DNA of 64,000 bases from the NCBI RefSeq assembly GCF_019042245.1, contig NZ_JAHQCX010000001.1, positions 186,001 through 250,000 of the forward strand. Direction: 5' to 3'. This stretch comes from Diplocloster modestus (GTDB lineage Bacteria > Bacillota > Clostridia > Lachnospirales > Lachnospiraceae). The position numbers were made by a program, and so were the translations under genes. This document shows, in pieces, positions 34,188 through 43,663 of this stretch (position 1 is the stretch's first letter; each line of letters begins with the position of its first letter). The notes under the pieces were generated by a model. That model was not told the DNA's origin, did no database searches, and was given only the letters and a program-made list of their open reading frames with translations.

Positions 34188-35457
34188 AGCCCTTAATCCT
34201 GAATTATGTATGGGATGTGGAATATGCAAGGGTGTCTGCATGAAAAGTGCCATAATATACGAAAGGAATGATATAGGGCAATTCCTGCCAAAAGTAAATA
34301 AAGAAGATTGTAATCAGTGTGGGAGCTGCTATGCTGTTTGCCCAGGAAAAGGAATTGAGGATTCTGCAATTTTTAATAGCATGGGACAGAAGATTCCAGA
34401 AGATGAAATCCTTGGAAAAATCCGAAGTTGCTTTAATGCTAAAATTACAGATGAAAATCTTAGAAAAAAATGCACTTCGGGAGGCATGGTTACAGATTTA
34501 ATTCGCTTTTTACTTAATGAAGGTTTTTATGACGTTGCATTCTGTGTGGAAGATGATAATTTCGAGGATCAAGTTAATACTAAGCCGCAGTATAAAGACA
34601 GTGATTTTACTAAATCAGCACAATCCCGATATATAGCAATCGCTCATACCCAAATGATCAATTATATATTAAAAAATAGAGAAAAAAAGGTAATTATAGT
34701 GGGGACTGGGTGTGTAATTGCTGGAATCAGGAGAGTAATTGAACGTTATAAATTAAAACATAATAACTATCTCATTTTAGGATTGTTTTGCTCTATGAGT
34801 TTAAATTATAATTCATATGATTATTTGAAGCTTTTCAGTAAAGAAAAGTTAATACAATGTAAGTTTAGATCTAAGGAAAATGGGATCTATAAATATGGAA
34901 ACATGAAACTTGTTTATAGGAATGGCGATAGCAGATATTTACATTTTATACAGAAGGGATATTTAAAAGAGTATATGTTGCAAGAACGTTGTCTTTATTG
35001 TACTGATTTGATGGCAATTTTTGCAGATATTGCATTTGGTGATAATAACACTGCATCGGCAGATGGAGATTCTACTTCAGTTGTAGTAAGGACAGAAGCA
35101 GGAGAGAATATTCTGAAGTTATTTCCGAAAGAAAGATATCAGATTGAAAAAATCCAACCGGAAAAGTTATGCCGAAAGGGAACACTAAAAGACAGGCGAA
35201 AACATAAGAAATATGCCGAGATTTATGCATCTGAAAAAAAAGTGGATCTATATCCGGACAGACAGAGCTTAATTACGAAACAAGAGGAATATGAAAAAAT
35301 AAAACAAGAGTTAGATGAAAAAATAAAAAAGATTTGTTGGGGAAGCAATAAGAAAAACCTTCGAAAGTTATACATCTTATTAAAGATAAAAATGATGAGG
35401 TTACAAATATTTAAACGAGATTTATTGAACCCAATAGAAGGAATCAAAAATGATTAA
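34171..35457 (+). CDS. FrhB-like 4Fe-4S protein (F420 hydrogenase/dehydrogenase beta-subunit family), copy 1
   Basis: A 428-residue predicted iron-sulfur flavoprotein. Two ferredoxin-type 4Fe-4S motifs lie at the N-terminus, CMGCGICKGVC and CNQCGSCYAVCPGKGI, followed by the FrhB-family core with KCTSGGMVTDL, VGTGCVIAGIRR and FGDNN near the end of the core. Clostridia of this kind are not known to make F420, so a flavin is the more likely cofactor. Such proteins often sit beside pyruvyl transferases in polysaccharide loci, but their role there is unknown. It overlaps copy 2 of the pyruvyl transferase by 17 bp. GAGGAG is 8 bases ahead of the ATG. Confidence 0.87.
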   Translation: MKLTVEALNPELCMGCGICKGVCMKSAIIYERNDIGQFLPKVNKEDCNQCGSCYAVCPGKGIEDSAIFNSMGQKIPEDEILGKIRSCFNAKITDENLRKKCTSGGMVTDLIRFLLNEGFYDVAFCVEDDNFEDQVNTKPQYKDSDFTKSAQSRYIAIAHTQMINYILKNREKKVIIVGTGCVIAGIRRVIERYKLKHNNYLILGLFCSMSLNYNSYDYLKLFSKEKLIQCKFRSKENGIYKYGNMKLVYRNGDSRYLHFIQKGYLKEYMLQERCLYCTDLMAIFADIAFGDNNTASADGDSTSVVVRTEAGENILKLFPKERYQIEKIQPEKLCRKGTLKDRRKHKKYAEIYASEKKVDLYPDRQSLITKQEEYEKIKQELDEKIKKICWGSNKKNLRKLYILLKIKMMRLQIFKRDLLNPIEGIKND

Positions 35458-36859
35458 CATAGGAAAGAAAGACGCAATTTATAGTTATATAAATTATTTT
35501 CTAACTGCTGTATCTAATGTAATTGTACTTCCATTTGTTTTAAATAAAGTATCATCAGAGGAATATGCATTATGGAGTGTATTTCTTTCTATTCAGGCAT
35601 TGGTTATGCTTATTGATACGGGATTCTCCACTCTGGTAGCTCGTTATACTACTTATGCGTATTGTGGTGCGGAGAATATTCCGTTATCAGGCACACCTAA
35701 TATAAACAAACAAAATACAAGTAATTATACTTTAGTATTTCGAGTTTTTTTTGTGGCCCGTAATATCTATCGTAAACTGGCATGGGTGGCTTTTGGCATT
35801 TTAATACTGGGAAGTCTATATATTGCATATCTTTCGCGAGACTTAGAGAATCGTTATATGATCTTATTTGCGTGGGTACTATTCTCTATTGGAGTTGCAA
35901 TTAAGATATATTTCACTTATTATTCCAGCTTCTTGAAGGGAGTAGGGCATATACAAGAAGTGAATATTATTTCTATTAGTAATACGATAGTATATGTATT
36001 TGTTAAAGTGATTTTAGTGCTATGCGGCTGGGGGATTTTGGGTATTGCAATAGGAAATGTAGTTTCAGTTATTATAACCAGAATTCTGGTTATAAAATAT
36101 GTGAGAGATGTTATAAAAGAAGATCATAATACTTATAAATTAGAAAAAAGTAATCGGAAGAAGATTGATAATTACAGTATTGAAAAAGCATTTATTCATA
36201 ATTCGAAACAGCTTGGGGCGGTCGTGATAGCTAATTATGTGCAAGGACAAGGAACAACATTGATTTGTTCCGCTTTGATGCCTTTGCAGTATACTGCAAG
36301 TTATGGATTAACAATTCAGTTGATTAATGTGGTCGTGAGTTTGGCGAATATTCCATTTAGTACATTTAAACCCAAAATGAATGAATTAAGAATATCTCCG
36401 CATAAAGAGACATTCAAAAATATGTATGCATTTATAACGTTATCGATGTGGGCAATATTTTTACTTGGATCTGTTGGAATTGTATGGATACTTCCGGGAG
36501 CCTTGGCAATCATTCATTCTCAGACCGCACTTTTACCGGTAGGGTTTACCATACTTATATGTTTATATCAATTTATATATGTTAATCATCAAAGAGCTAC
36601 TGATATCATTGCATTGGGAAATGAACAGCCATATGCCCGTGCTTATGCTATTTCAAGTATAGTTATGTTGGGTACAGAGCTAATAGCTTTTAAACTTGGC
36701 TTTGGTTTGGCAGGATTTTTGTGTGCGAATCTGTTTACGCAATTAGCTTATAATGGGTGGAAATGGCCTAGAGAGGTTTTTAAACTAGTCGGCGTGTCGG
36801 CACCGGAAGTTTTTACGCGAGGAACGCGTGAGATTAGAAGACTAGTGAAAAGGGGATAA
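35450..36859 (+). CDS. Wzx-type flippase (second)
   Basis: A 469-residue membrane protein with about 12 helices, starting with KDAIYSYINYFLTAVSNVIVLPFVL. The pattern fits the polysaccharide-transporter branch of the MOP superfamily and probably moves the repeat unit assembled by the initiating transferase and GT4 enzymes of this operon. A hydrophilic insert (about 75-95) is rich in Asn and Thr. It overlaps the FrhB-like gene by 8 bp (ATGATTAA). It is not closely related to the flippase at 2924-4468. Confidence 0.88.
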   Translation: MINIGKKDAIYSYINYFLTAVSNVIVLPFVLNKVSSEEYALWSVFLSIQALVMLIDTGFSTLVARYTTYAYCGAENIPLSGTPNINKQNTSNYTLVFRVFFVARNIYRKLAWVAFGILILGSLYIAYLSRDLENRYMILFAWVLFSIGVAIKIYFTYYSSFLKGVGHIQEVNIISISNTIVYVFVKVILVLCGWGILGIAIGNVVSVIITRILVIKYVRDVIKEDHNTYKLEKSNRKKIDNYSIEKAFIHNSKQLGAVVIANYVQGQGTTLICSALMPLQYTASYGLTIQLINVVVSLANIPFSTFKPKMNELRISPHKETFKNMYAFITLSMWAIFLLGSVGIVWILPGALAIIHSQTALLPVGFTILICLYQFIYVNHQRATDIIALGNEQPYARAYAISSIVMLGTELIAFKLGFGLAGFLCANLFTQLAYNGWKWPREVFKLVGVSAPEVFTRGTREIRRLVKRG

Positions 36860-36864
36860 GGAAA

Positions 36865-37956
36865 ATGGAGACAAAAAGGATTCGACAGTCTAATATGGAA
36901 TTGTTACGAATTATAGCCATGCTATTTATAGTTGCTCATCACTATGTGTGGAATGGCGGCGGCTGGAAATTCTCTACTGGAATAGTGCAAATGGAATCGG
37001 GCTTTTTTGTTGCTGGAGGAAGTCTTGGTATTAATCTGTTTATGTTGATTAGTGGATACTTTCTCGGGGGTGGGAGTACCGAGTATAAGACAAAGCGCTT
37101 TATCAGTATTCTTACTGATGTATGGAGTTATTCATGGATTATAGCTGCAATTTTCATGGCATTTGGTCTCGGAACATATAATATGGATGATATACTGGCA
37201 AGCGTATTTCCGGTTAGCAGGAGTGCTTATTGGTTTATTACTGCGTATATAGGCGTAATGTTATTTGTACCATTCTTAAATCGCTTTGTTATGAAAATAA
37301 GTAAAAAAAACTTTAAGATACTATTATTGGTCACCGCCTTCATAATGTCTGTACTTCCGACATTTATCCCGTATGGGGATCCGTGGACAAGTGAATTTAC
37401 ATGGTTATTGTTTTTGTATTTGGTAGGTGCCTATATTAAATTACATGGTTTTAATATTTTTAAGAACAAAAGCTTCTATTTATGGATATTTTTAGGAGTT
37501 TATTTTCTGGTGGGTGCTGCTAATGATGTTTTTGCACAAATCTTTAATGGACATGATGCACTGTTTGATTATGCCAGCTATTTTACGCGAAGAAATGTTT
37601 TGCCACTTTTAGTCTGCTCTATTGCATTATTCTTATATTTTGTTAATCTGGAAATAAAACCAAATAAAGTCGTAAACTATTTCGGTAAAATGACGTTAGG
37701 AGTTTATTTATTACATTCAAATTTATGGATCAAGAAGATTTTGTATGATAAAGTATTATTTAGTGATAAGGTGTTGGATTCAGGGGGGCTCTTTAGTATA
37801 GCTCTTATTGGCAGTACAATCTTTATTTTTATAGCAGGTATTCTTATTGAAAGTATTAGAAGTAAGGGTATGGAGAAGATACTGTTAAATAGAAAATTTG
37901 TTGGCCGTTTTTGTGAGTGGATGGATAATAAACTAAAGCTTCAGGAAGAAAAGTAG
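36865..37956 (+). CDS. Acyltransferase 3 family membrane protein (OafA/EpsH-like)
   Basis: A 363-residue integral membrane protein with about 10 helices that would O-acetylate or otherwise acylate the polymer. The N-terminal SNMELLRIIAMLFIVAHHYVWN carries the conserved arginine and paired histidines of the family, and LGVYLLHSNLWI near the C-terminus is the second conserved block. It lies 5 bases after the flippase gene, in line with modification of repeat units near the time of export. Confidence 0.88.
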   Translation: METKRIRQSNMELLRIIAMLFIVAHHYVWNGGGWKFSTGIVQMESGFFVAGGSLGINLFMLISGYFLGGGSTEYKTKRFISILTDVWSYSWIIAAIFMAFGLGTYNMDDILASVFPVSRSAYWFITAYIGVMLFVPFLNRFVMKISKKNFKILLLVTAFIMSVLPTFIPYGDPWTSEFTWLLFLYLVGAYIKLHGFNIFKNKSFYLWIFLGVYFLVGAANDVFAQIFNGHDALFDYASYFTRRNVLPLLVCSIALFLYFVNLEIKPNKVVNYFGKMTLGVYLLHSNLWIKKILYDKVLFSDKVLDSGGLFSIALIGSTIFIFIAGILIESIRSKGMEKILLNRKFVGRFCEWMDNKLKLQEEK

Positions 37957-37965
37957 AGTAGATAT

Positions 37966-39054
37966 ATGAAAAATATTATTTATTATGGAATTAGCCAAAA
38001 CCGTGGTGGGATTGAAAACTACATCTTAAGAATAAGTCAAAATCTAGATAACAGCTTATATCGTATTTATTATATTGACGAAAACGAACAAAGACCATGC
38101 ATGCAAGAAGAATTTCAAAAATTTGGAGAATTCTGTAAAATAACGCCTAGACGTAAGGGAATAAATAAAAATAGAAGAGAACTGGATCAATTGTTTAGAG
38201 AGAAAAAGTTCGACATACTTCATTTTAATGTAAATACGCTAAGCTATGTAGAACCGATATATGCAGCATTGCGTCACGGATGCAAAGTGCTTTTACACAG
38301 CAGAAATGCAGGAAATCAAGAAAGGGCGATTACATTATTACTGCATAGAATAAACCAATTTTTGCTACCAGATACAAAAGATATATTTCGACTTGCAGTT
38401 TCTAGAGAGGCCGGAGAATGGCTATTTAAAAAAAATAATTATCAAATTATCCATAATGGTATCGATATATCAAACTTTTCGTATCAAGATAAAAAAAGAG
38501 ACCGAATCCGGCACGAATGGAATATTGGAAAAGAGTTATTAATAGGAAATATTGGCATATTCCTTCCGGTAAAAAATCAGAAATTTGTGTTGGAAATTTT
38601 TCGGGTTATATGTGACAAAAGGCCAAAAAGCAGGTTGATTCTGGTAGGCGAAGGGCCTCAGCTTGAAAATTGCAAGGAATATGCAAAACATTTGAAAGTG
38701 TATGATAATGTGATTTTTACGGGAAGGCGGGATGATGTACAGGACATTTATTCTGCTTTGGATGTATTGTTATTTCCGTCTATGTACGAAGGTTTTCCTA
38801 ATGTAGTGTTAGAAGCTCAAACGGCTGGATTACCATGTTGTATTTCAGATGTTATTACACCCGAGGTAGTACTATTCCCGACAACTGAGAGGATCTCTCT
38901 AAACAAAACAGCGGAAGAATGGGCAAAAAAGTTATTAGAAAAAGACTGTACAATTGATAAGAGAAAAAGTTATGCGGCGAGAGTGGAGCAGATGGGATAT
39001 TCCCATAAAAATGAAATAAAAAGAATAGAAAAAATATACAATTTAATGAGTTGA
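37966..39054 (+). CDS. GT4 family glycosyltransferase
   Basis: A 362-residue GT-B enzyme. It starts with IIYYGISQNRGGIENYILRIS, has LHSRNAGNQ in the N-domain, IGNIGIFLPVKNQKFVLEIF at the domain junction and FPSMYEGFPNVVLEAQTAGLP as donor signature. It resembles the EpsF-like enzyme at 28285. It starts 9 bases after the acyltransferase stop. Predicted to be cytoplasmic; specificity unknown. Confidence 0.87.
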   Translation: MKNIIYYGISQNRGGIENYILRISQNLDNSLYRIYYIDENEQRPCMQEEFQKFGEFCKITPRRKGINKNRRELDQLFREKKFDILHFNVNTLSYVEPIYAALRHGCKVLLHSRNAGNQERAITLLLHRINQFLLPDTKDIFRLAVSREAGEWLFKKNNYQIIHNGIDISNFSYQDKKRDRIRHEWNIGKELLIGNIGIFLPVKNQKFVLEIFRVICDKRPKSRLILVGEGPQLENCKEYAKHLKVYDNVIFTGRRDDVQDIYSALDVLLFPSMYEGFPNVVLEAQTAGLPCCISDVITPEVVLFPTTERISLNKTAEEWAKKLLEKDCTIDKRKSYAARVEQMGYSHKNEIKRIEKIYNLMS

Positions 39055-39065
39055 GGGAGGTATTA

Positions 39066-40349
39066 ATGGATACAGTACAAAAGGTGCCGGAAGAATTATG
39101 TATATCCTGCGGTATGTGTCAGGGAGTTTGTCCTCTTTCTTGTATTGATATGATACGTAACAAACAAGGACAATATATACCCCAAATCAATAGAGATATA
39201 TGTGTTAATTGCGGAAAGTGTTTTTCTATATGCCCAGGTAAGGGGATAAACTTACAGGAAATATACAAGACCATATATGAAAAAGAAATGGTTGATGTTT
39301 TTCATGGAAATTACCATGCGGTTATAAACTGTGCGGCTAAAGATAAAGAAGTGTTAAAAAAAGCGACTAGTGGCGGAGTAGTTACTACACTGGTAGAGAA
39401 ATTATTACAGGATGAGAAATATCAAATAGCCTTTTTGGTAGATACTTATAATTATGAACAGCAAATTAGTGTAAAGGCATATCAAAAAGGAGATGTATTT
39501 ACTAATACTTTTAAGAGTAGATACATACCGGTATCACAAGCCGCAATGGTAAGATTTTGTATAGAAAACCCTAACGAAAAGGTTATTATAGTTGGTACAG
39601 GATGCATAGTAGAAAGTTTTTGTAAATTGGTAATTGAGAATAAACTTAATAGGAAAAATTATTTTATAATCGGATTATTTTGTAATTCGGTACTGAATTA
39701 TAACAGCTGGGAATATTTTGCTAGAATGCTTAAAGAACCATTAAAAGAATTGCGATATCGGGAAAAATCAGACAGTAGGCATTATTTTTATGGAACTATA
39801 TGTCTTGAGGGAAATAAAGGAAGAAGGAAGGTGATTAACCCCGGGAAGAAAATGTTGGTTAAGCCATATTTAACAATGGAAAAATGTATTTATTGCTTTG
39901 ACCGATTAAATGTATTGGCAGATATATCTGTGGGCGATAACAATACAAAAAGTGGAGACGGTTCCTCTTGCAGCGTTATTATTCGTACCGAGATTGGCAG
40001 ACAAATTATGAAACATTATGAAGCTCTTTTTGACTGCTTAGATACTGTATTAGAAAGAGTATCAAAGAGTCAGCAGATAAAATTAGTGAAGCAACAATAT
40101 CGGTTTGCTAAAGTATATTCATTAAATAAAAAAATGGATATTTTATGTGGGATGAATGATTGTGGAAATGAAAAAGTTAGCACTTCAGATTTGAATGAAC
40201 TTGACAAACGACTACGCAGGCATAAGTTTGGATCAGACATCAAAAATCTAACAAAATTATTTTATTGGATGCAAATTAAATGGATATTAGTGGAAGTTAT
40301 AAATTATAGAAGAAAGTTAACTAAATGGTTTAAAAATAAGATACGTTAG
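39066..40349 (+). CDS. FrhB-like 4Fe-4S protein, copy 2
   Basis: A 427-residue homologue of the protein at 34171. It has the two cluster motifs CISCGMCQGVC and CVNCGKCFSICPGKGI, KATSGGVVTTL, VGTGCIVESF and a VGDNN motif in the same order. The ATG at 39066 is chosen because GAGGGAGG lies 5-6 bases upstream; an in-frame ATG at 39051 overlaps the previous gene without such a site. Unlike copy 1 it does not adjoin a pyruvyl transferase but follows a GT4 gene, so the two copies may act on different sugars. Confidence 0.86.
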   Translation: MDTVQKVPEELCISCGMCQGVCPLSCIDMIRNKQGQYIPQINRDICVNCGKCFSICPGKGINLQEIYKTIYEKEMVDVFHGNYHAVINCAAKDKEVLKKATSGGVVTTLVEKLLQDEKYQIAFLVDTYNYEQQISVKAYQKGDVFTNTFKSRYIPVSQAAMVRFCIENPNEKVIIVGTGCIVESFCKLVIENKLNRKNYFIIGLFCNSVLNYNSWEYFARMLKEPLKELRYREKSDSRHYFYGTICLEGNKGRRKVINPGKKMLVKPYLTMEKCIYCFDRLNVLADISVGDNNTKSGDGSSCSVIIRTEIGRQIMKHYEALFDCLDTVLERVSKSQQIKLVKQQYRFAKVYSLNKKMDILCGMNDCGNEKVSTSDLNELDKRLRRHKFGSDIKNLTKLFYWMQIKWILVEVINYRRKLTKWFKNKIR

Positions 40350-40404
40350 GAGATGCAAAATCGGTTACTTAAAACAATGTTATTATAATGAAAGAGAAAA
40401 AATC

Positions 40405-41472
40405 ATGATCGATATTTTTACAATAATGCGGTCTATAGGAGCGTTATTATGGTATGCCGTAGTTTGTTATTCTTTTGGAGAATTGTTTATACCAAAAAAA
40501 TATAATATTGAACATACTATCAAAGAGAAGACATTAATAGGTTTTATGGTATATCATTCAGTTTTTTTTATTCTAATGCTCCCATTTATATTCGTAAGAG
40601 TACCGCTTCATATTGTTAGCAGAATATGGATGGTAATAACATCAGTTATTCTGTTTCTTTGTTTCTTTAAAAAGTGTAGGTTGAAAAATAAGTCATTTTA
40701 TAATATTGGTTTAATAAAAGAATGGCGATGGATAATAGTAGTTATTATTGTGATTTTGTTAGAAGTTGTATTTTCCATATATCATTGGACAGATTACGAT
40801 TCTCCAACGTATGTAGGTTATGTAGTAACATCTGTTTATACAGACAGTATAAATAGATTTGATTACTTAACGGGCAAGCTATTAGAGGTATTAGAAATAA
40901 AGCGTATGTTTAATACTTCATTAGTAAATAGTTCCGTTATTTCGCAGATTTTTTCTTTACATCCATTAATTGAATTACGTTATATAGAGGGTAGTTTTCA
41001 TATTATTCTTACTAATATTATATATTGGCAGTTTGCAAAGTTGTTTTTTCCTGATAAAAATGAAAAAATAAAATGTTATATTGTAATTGTTTGTACATGT
41101 ATTATCAATCTTTTGTGGGCCTCAAGTTGGAATACTTCCATTTATCTGCTTGGGAGAAGTTATATGGGGAAGAATGTTGCATCTAATATACTTATGCCTT
41201 TAATCCTTTTTGGAATAGTATTACTCAAAAAGGAGAAACAAATAGGATGGACTTATTTATTTTGGATAAGTGCATGCTCAGCTGCTATATCACCAAGTTC
41301 TATGATACTAGTACCTATTTCCATGGTAATATGGATATTAGCATATATGATAACGAAAAAATCGTTTCGTGATATTATAAAACCTGCTATTTGCGCAATG
41401 CTTCCAGGTAGTATCGTGTTTGGTATATGGTTATTGGTTTACTATTTTAACGGACCCAAAATATACTTATAA
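40405..41472 (+). CDS. Split GT-C-like membrane protein, N-terminal part (pair 2)
   Basis: A 355-residue protein with about 9-10 helices. The first large extracytoplasmic loop reads HWTDYDSPTYVGYVVTSVY...NRFDYLTGK, matching in position the SDGT...NPYTG loop of pair 1 and WDSSTYTGRV...NRVNPYTGE of pair 3. The frame ends at 41472, and the second half continues in the +1 frame, which is open from 41420. An A-run at 41458-41461 sits where the two frames read the same residues (Pro-Lys), so a one-base change there explains the break. The function is probably GT-C transferase or polymerase, by analogy only. Confidence 0.72.
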   Translation: MIDIFTIMRSIGALLWYAVVCYSFGELFIPKKYNIEHTIKEKTLIGFMVYHSVFFILMLPFIFVRVPLHIVSRIWMVITSVILFLCFFKKCRLKNKSFYNIGLIKEWRWIIVVIIVILLEVVFSIYHWTDYDSPTYVGYVVTSVYTDSINRFDYLTGKLLEVLEIKRMFNTSLVNSSVISQIFSLHPLIELRYIEGSFHIILTNIIYWQFAKLFFPDKNEKIKCYIVIVCTCIINLLWASSWNTSIYLLGRSYMGKNVASNILMPLILFGIVLLKKEKQIGWTYLFWISACSAAISPSSMILVPISMVIWILAYMITKKSFRDIIKPAICAMLPGSIVFGIWLLVYYFNGPKIYL

Positions 41473-41500
41473 CGAATTTATATTGAAAGGGAGAGGGTAT

Positions 41501-42322
41501 ATGGAGAATTTTGGGTTTGCAGTAGATATATTCCGAAATGTACAGGGTACATATCCATGGTTTATTATTTATTTATGTATTTTATTATATTATATGAAAA
41601 AGAATAGGTGGAATCTTGTACAAACAGGTATGTTGTTATGGATACTACTGTTTTTTAATGATATTGCCGGGGTTCTATGGGCCGGTGTAGGAAGTTTAAG
41701 AAGTGGTATTTTTAGGTTTAGCTGGATGATGTGTATGGTAATTCTAATTGCTATATTTTGCGCTGAGAAGATTTGGGAAAGTAAAAAAAATATAATCGTT
41801 TGGATATTGGGGATAGCAGGCGTAATTTATATATCGGTACTGTATTCTCCGAAGCAGTTCTATCAATATTTTCCTAGTTATAACAATTTATATCAAATTA
41901 ATGAGGACCTGATCGAAACTGTAAATATTGTTGTAAAGGATGCCAACATGGAAGGGGAACAAAACCCATATGTGATGGGGGATTACACTTTCCTGGAAAA
42001 GGCGCGTTTATATAATCCAGCAATAATTTTACTCGAGAGTTACTATGAATCATTTAAATTAACGGATTCAAGGCAAAATTCTGGGTATAAAACGGAAGAG
42101 TTTCCTGTGCTGGCTGATATGTGTAAAGGTGGGAATGTTTATACTGTTAATGAAAAAAAGAAAGCCATTAAAAATACTTCTGTTAAGTATATAGTGATTA
42201 AGAGAAATGAATTTACGGATGAGTACCAACAAGTATATCAGGATGAATTGAATCAATTGGGTAAAAATATGACTTATGATATTTATAAGATACAGTTAGA
42301 TTCTGAAAATTATAAGAATTAA
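41501..42322 (+). CDS. Split GT-C-like membrane protein, C-terminal part (pair 2)
   Basis: A 273-residue protein with 4-5 helices and a soluble C-terminal half. The ATG at 41501 has an AGGGAGAGGG tract 3-5 bases upstream, so separate translation is possible; the frame itself is open from 41420, overlapping the N-terminal part. The segment SGIFRFSWMMCMVILIA aligns by position with the R..YY(R/Q).FW motif of the other two pairs. It could be a genuine second subunit or the tail of a gene with a one-base insertion. Confidence 0.66.
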   Translation: MENFGFAVDIFRNVQGTYPWFIIYLCILLYYMKKNRWNLVQTGMLLWILLFFNDIAGVLWAGVGSLRSGIFRFSWMMCMVILIAIFCAEKIWESKKNIIVWILGIAGVIYISVLYSPKQFYQYFPSYNNLYQINEDLIETVNIVVKDANMEGEQNPYVMGDYTFLEKARLYNPAIILLESYYESFKLTDSRQNSGYKTEEFPVLADMCKGGNVYTVNEKKKAIKNTSVKYIVIKRNEFTDEYQQVYQDELNQLGKNMTYDIYKIQLDSENYKN

Positions 42323-42361
42323 AGACAAATAATAATAGATAAAATACGGGAGGCTATAATT

Positions 42362-43654
42362 ATGAAAATAGCAGTAGCAGGAACCGGCTATGTAGGTCTG
42401 GTGGCAGGAGTATGTTTTGCAGAGGTTGGGCATGAAGTTACTTGTGTTGATGTGGATGAAATGAAAATTGAATCTATGAAGTCTGGCAGAAGCCCAATCT
42501 ATGAACGGGATTTGGAAGAGTTAATGAAAAAAAATTATGTAGAGGGAAGACTGCATTATACTACAGATTATGCGAATGCCTATCGGAATGCAGAAGCAAT
42601 ATTCATAGGAGTAGGGACACCTGAGCAGGCAGATGGCTCAGCTAATTTGTCGTATATAGCAACTGTTGCCCGTCAAATAGCTGAAAATGTAGAGAATGAT
42701 TGTCTGGTTGTCGTTAAATCGACTGTACCAGTAGGAACCAACGATAAAGTGGAACAATTTATAAAAGATTTTATTGTACATGATGTAAAAATTGAGGTCG
42801 CCAGTAATCCTGAATTTTTGGCACAAGGAACTGCTGTGCACGACACATTGCATGCAGCCCGCGTGATTATTGGGACTGAAAGTAAAGAAGCAGAAGACAA
42901 GATGTTGAAGATATATGAGCCATTTCATCTGCCGATTGTATCTGTTAAAAGGCGTAGCGCAGAAATGATAAAATATGCCAGCAACGATTTTTTAGCACTT
43001 AAAATTTCATATATGAATGACATTGCTAACCTTTGCGAAATGGTTGGTGCCGATATAGAAGATGTTGCTAAAGGGATGTCATTTGATGACAGGATTGGAA
43101 ATCGATTTCTAAACGCTGGAATTGGTTTTGGAGGAAGTTGTTTTCCAAAAGATACCAAAGCACTCGAATATTTAGCCAGACAGCATGGATATGAACTTAA
43201 AACTGTAAAGGCTGCTATCGAAGTAAATAAGAAGCAAAAAACAGTATTGTTTAGAAAGGCCTCCAATCGCTTAATAACATTTAGCGGTTTAAAGGTGGCG
43301 GTTTTGGGCCTGACTTTTAAACCGGGTACAGATGATTTGAGAGAAGCTCCTTCATTAGAAAATATACCTCTTCTATTAGAGGCAGGTGCAAAAATTTATG
43401 CCTATGATCCCGTTGGAATAGAGAATTTCAGAAAAAGATATCCGGAGCATATAACATATGTTAATAACCCTCAAGAGGCTTTGACAGATGCGAATGTATG
43501 CTTTATATTTACAGAATGGGCTGAAATTAAGAACGTTCAGCCGATGGAATATAAAAATTGGATGCGTACGGCTTTGGTATATGATGGAAGAAATATTTAT
43601 CCCTCGAAAGATATGGAAAAAGCTGGAGTAGAGTATTATTCTATTGGAAGGTAG
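42362..43654 (+). CDS. ugd: UDP-glucose 6-dehydrogenase (copy 2)
   Basis: A 430-residue homologue of the enzyme at 4465, collinear throughout. It has GTGYVG at 7-12, IKYASNDF near 203-210 and the catalytic GGSCFPKD with Cys260, then LGLTFKPGTDDLREAPS. Codon use is AT-rich like its neighbours, so the copy arrived with this block rather than by recent duplication. GGGAGG precedes the ATG. The next gene, 9 bases on, converts its product UDP-GlcA to UDP-GalA, which places this copy in the uronic acid branch. Confidence 0.94.
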   Translation: MKIAVAGTGYVGLVAGVCFAEVGHEVTCVDVDEMKIESMKSGRSPIYERDLEELMKKNYVEGRLHYTTDYANAYRNAEAIFIGVGTPEQADGSANLSYIATVARQIAENVENDCLVVVKSTVPVGTNDKVEQFIKDFIVHDVKIEVASNPEFLAQGTAVHDTLHAARVIIGTESKEAEDKMLKIYEPFHLPIVSVKRRSAEMIKYASNDFLALKISYMNDIANLCEMVGADIEDVAKGMSFDDRIGNRFLNAGIGFGGSCFPKDTKALEYLARQHGYELKTVKAAIEVNKKQKTVLFRKASNRLITFSGLKVAVLGLTFKPGTDDLREAPSLENIPLLLEAGAKIYAYDPVGIENFRKRYPEHITYVNNPQEALTDANVCFIFTEWAEIKNVQPMEYKNWMRTALVYDGRNIYPSKDMEKAGVEYYSIGR

Positions 43655-43663
43655 GAGAAAAAT

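Noticed and set aside
40384..40389. TATAAT before the second split pair
   Set aside because: No acceptable -35 box at 16-18 bases; probably chance in AT-rich DNA.
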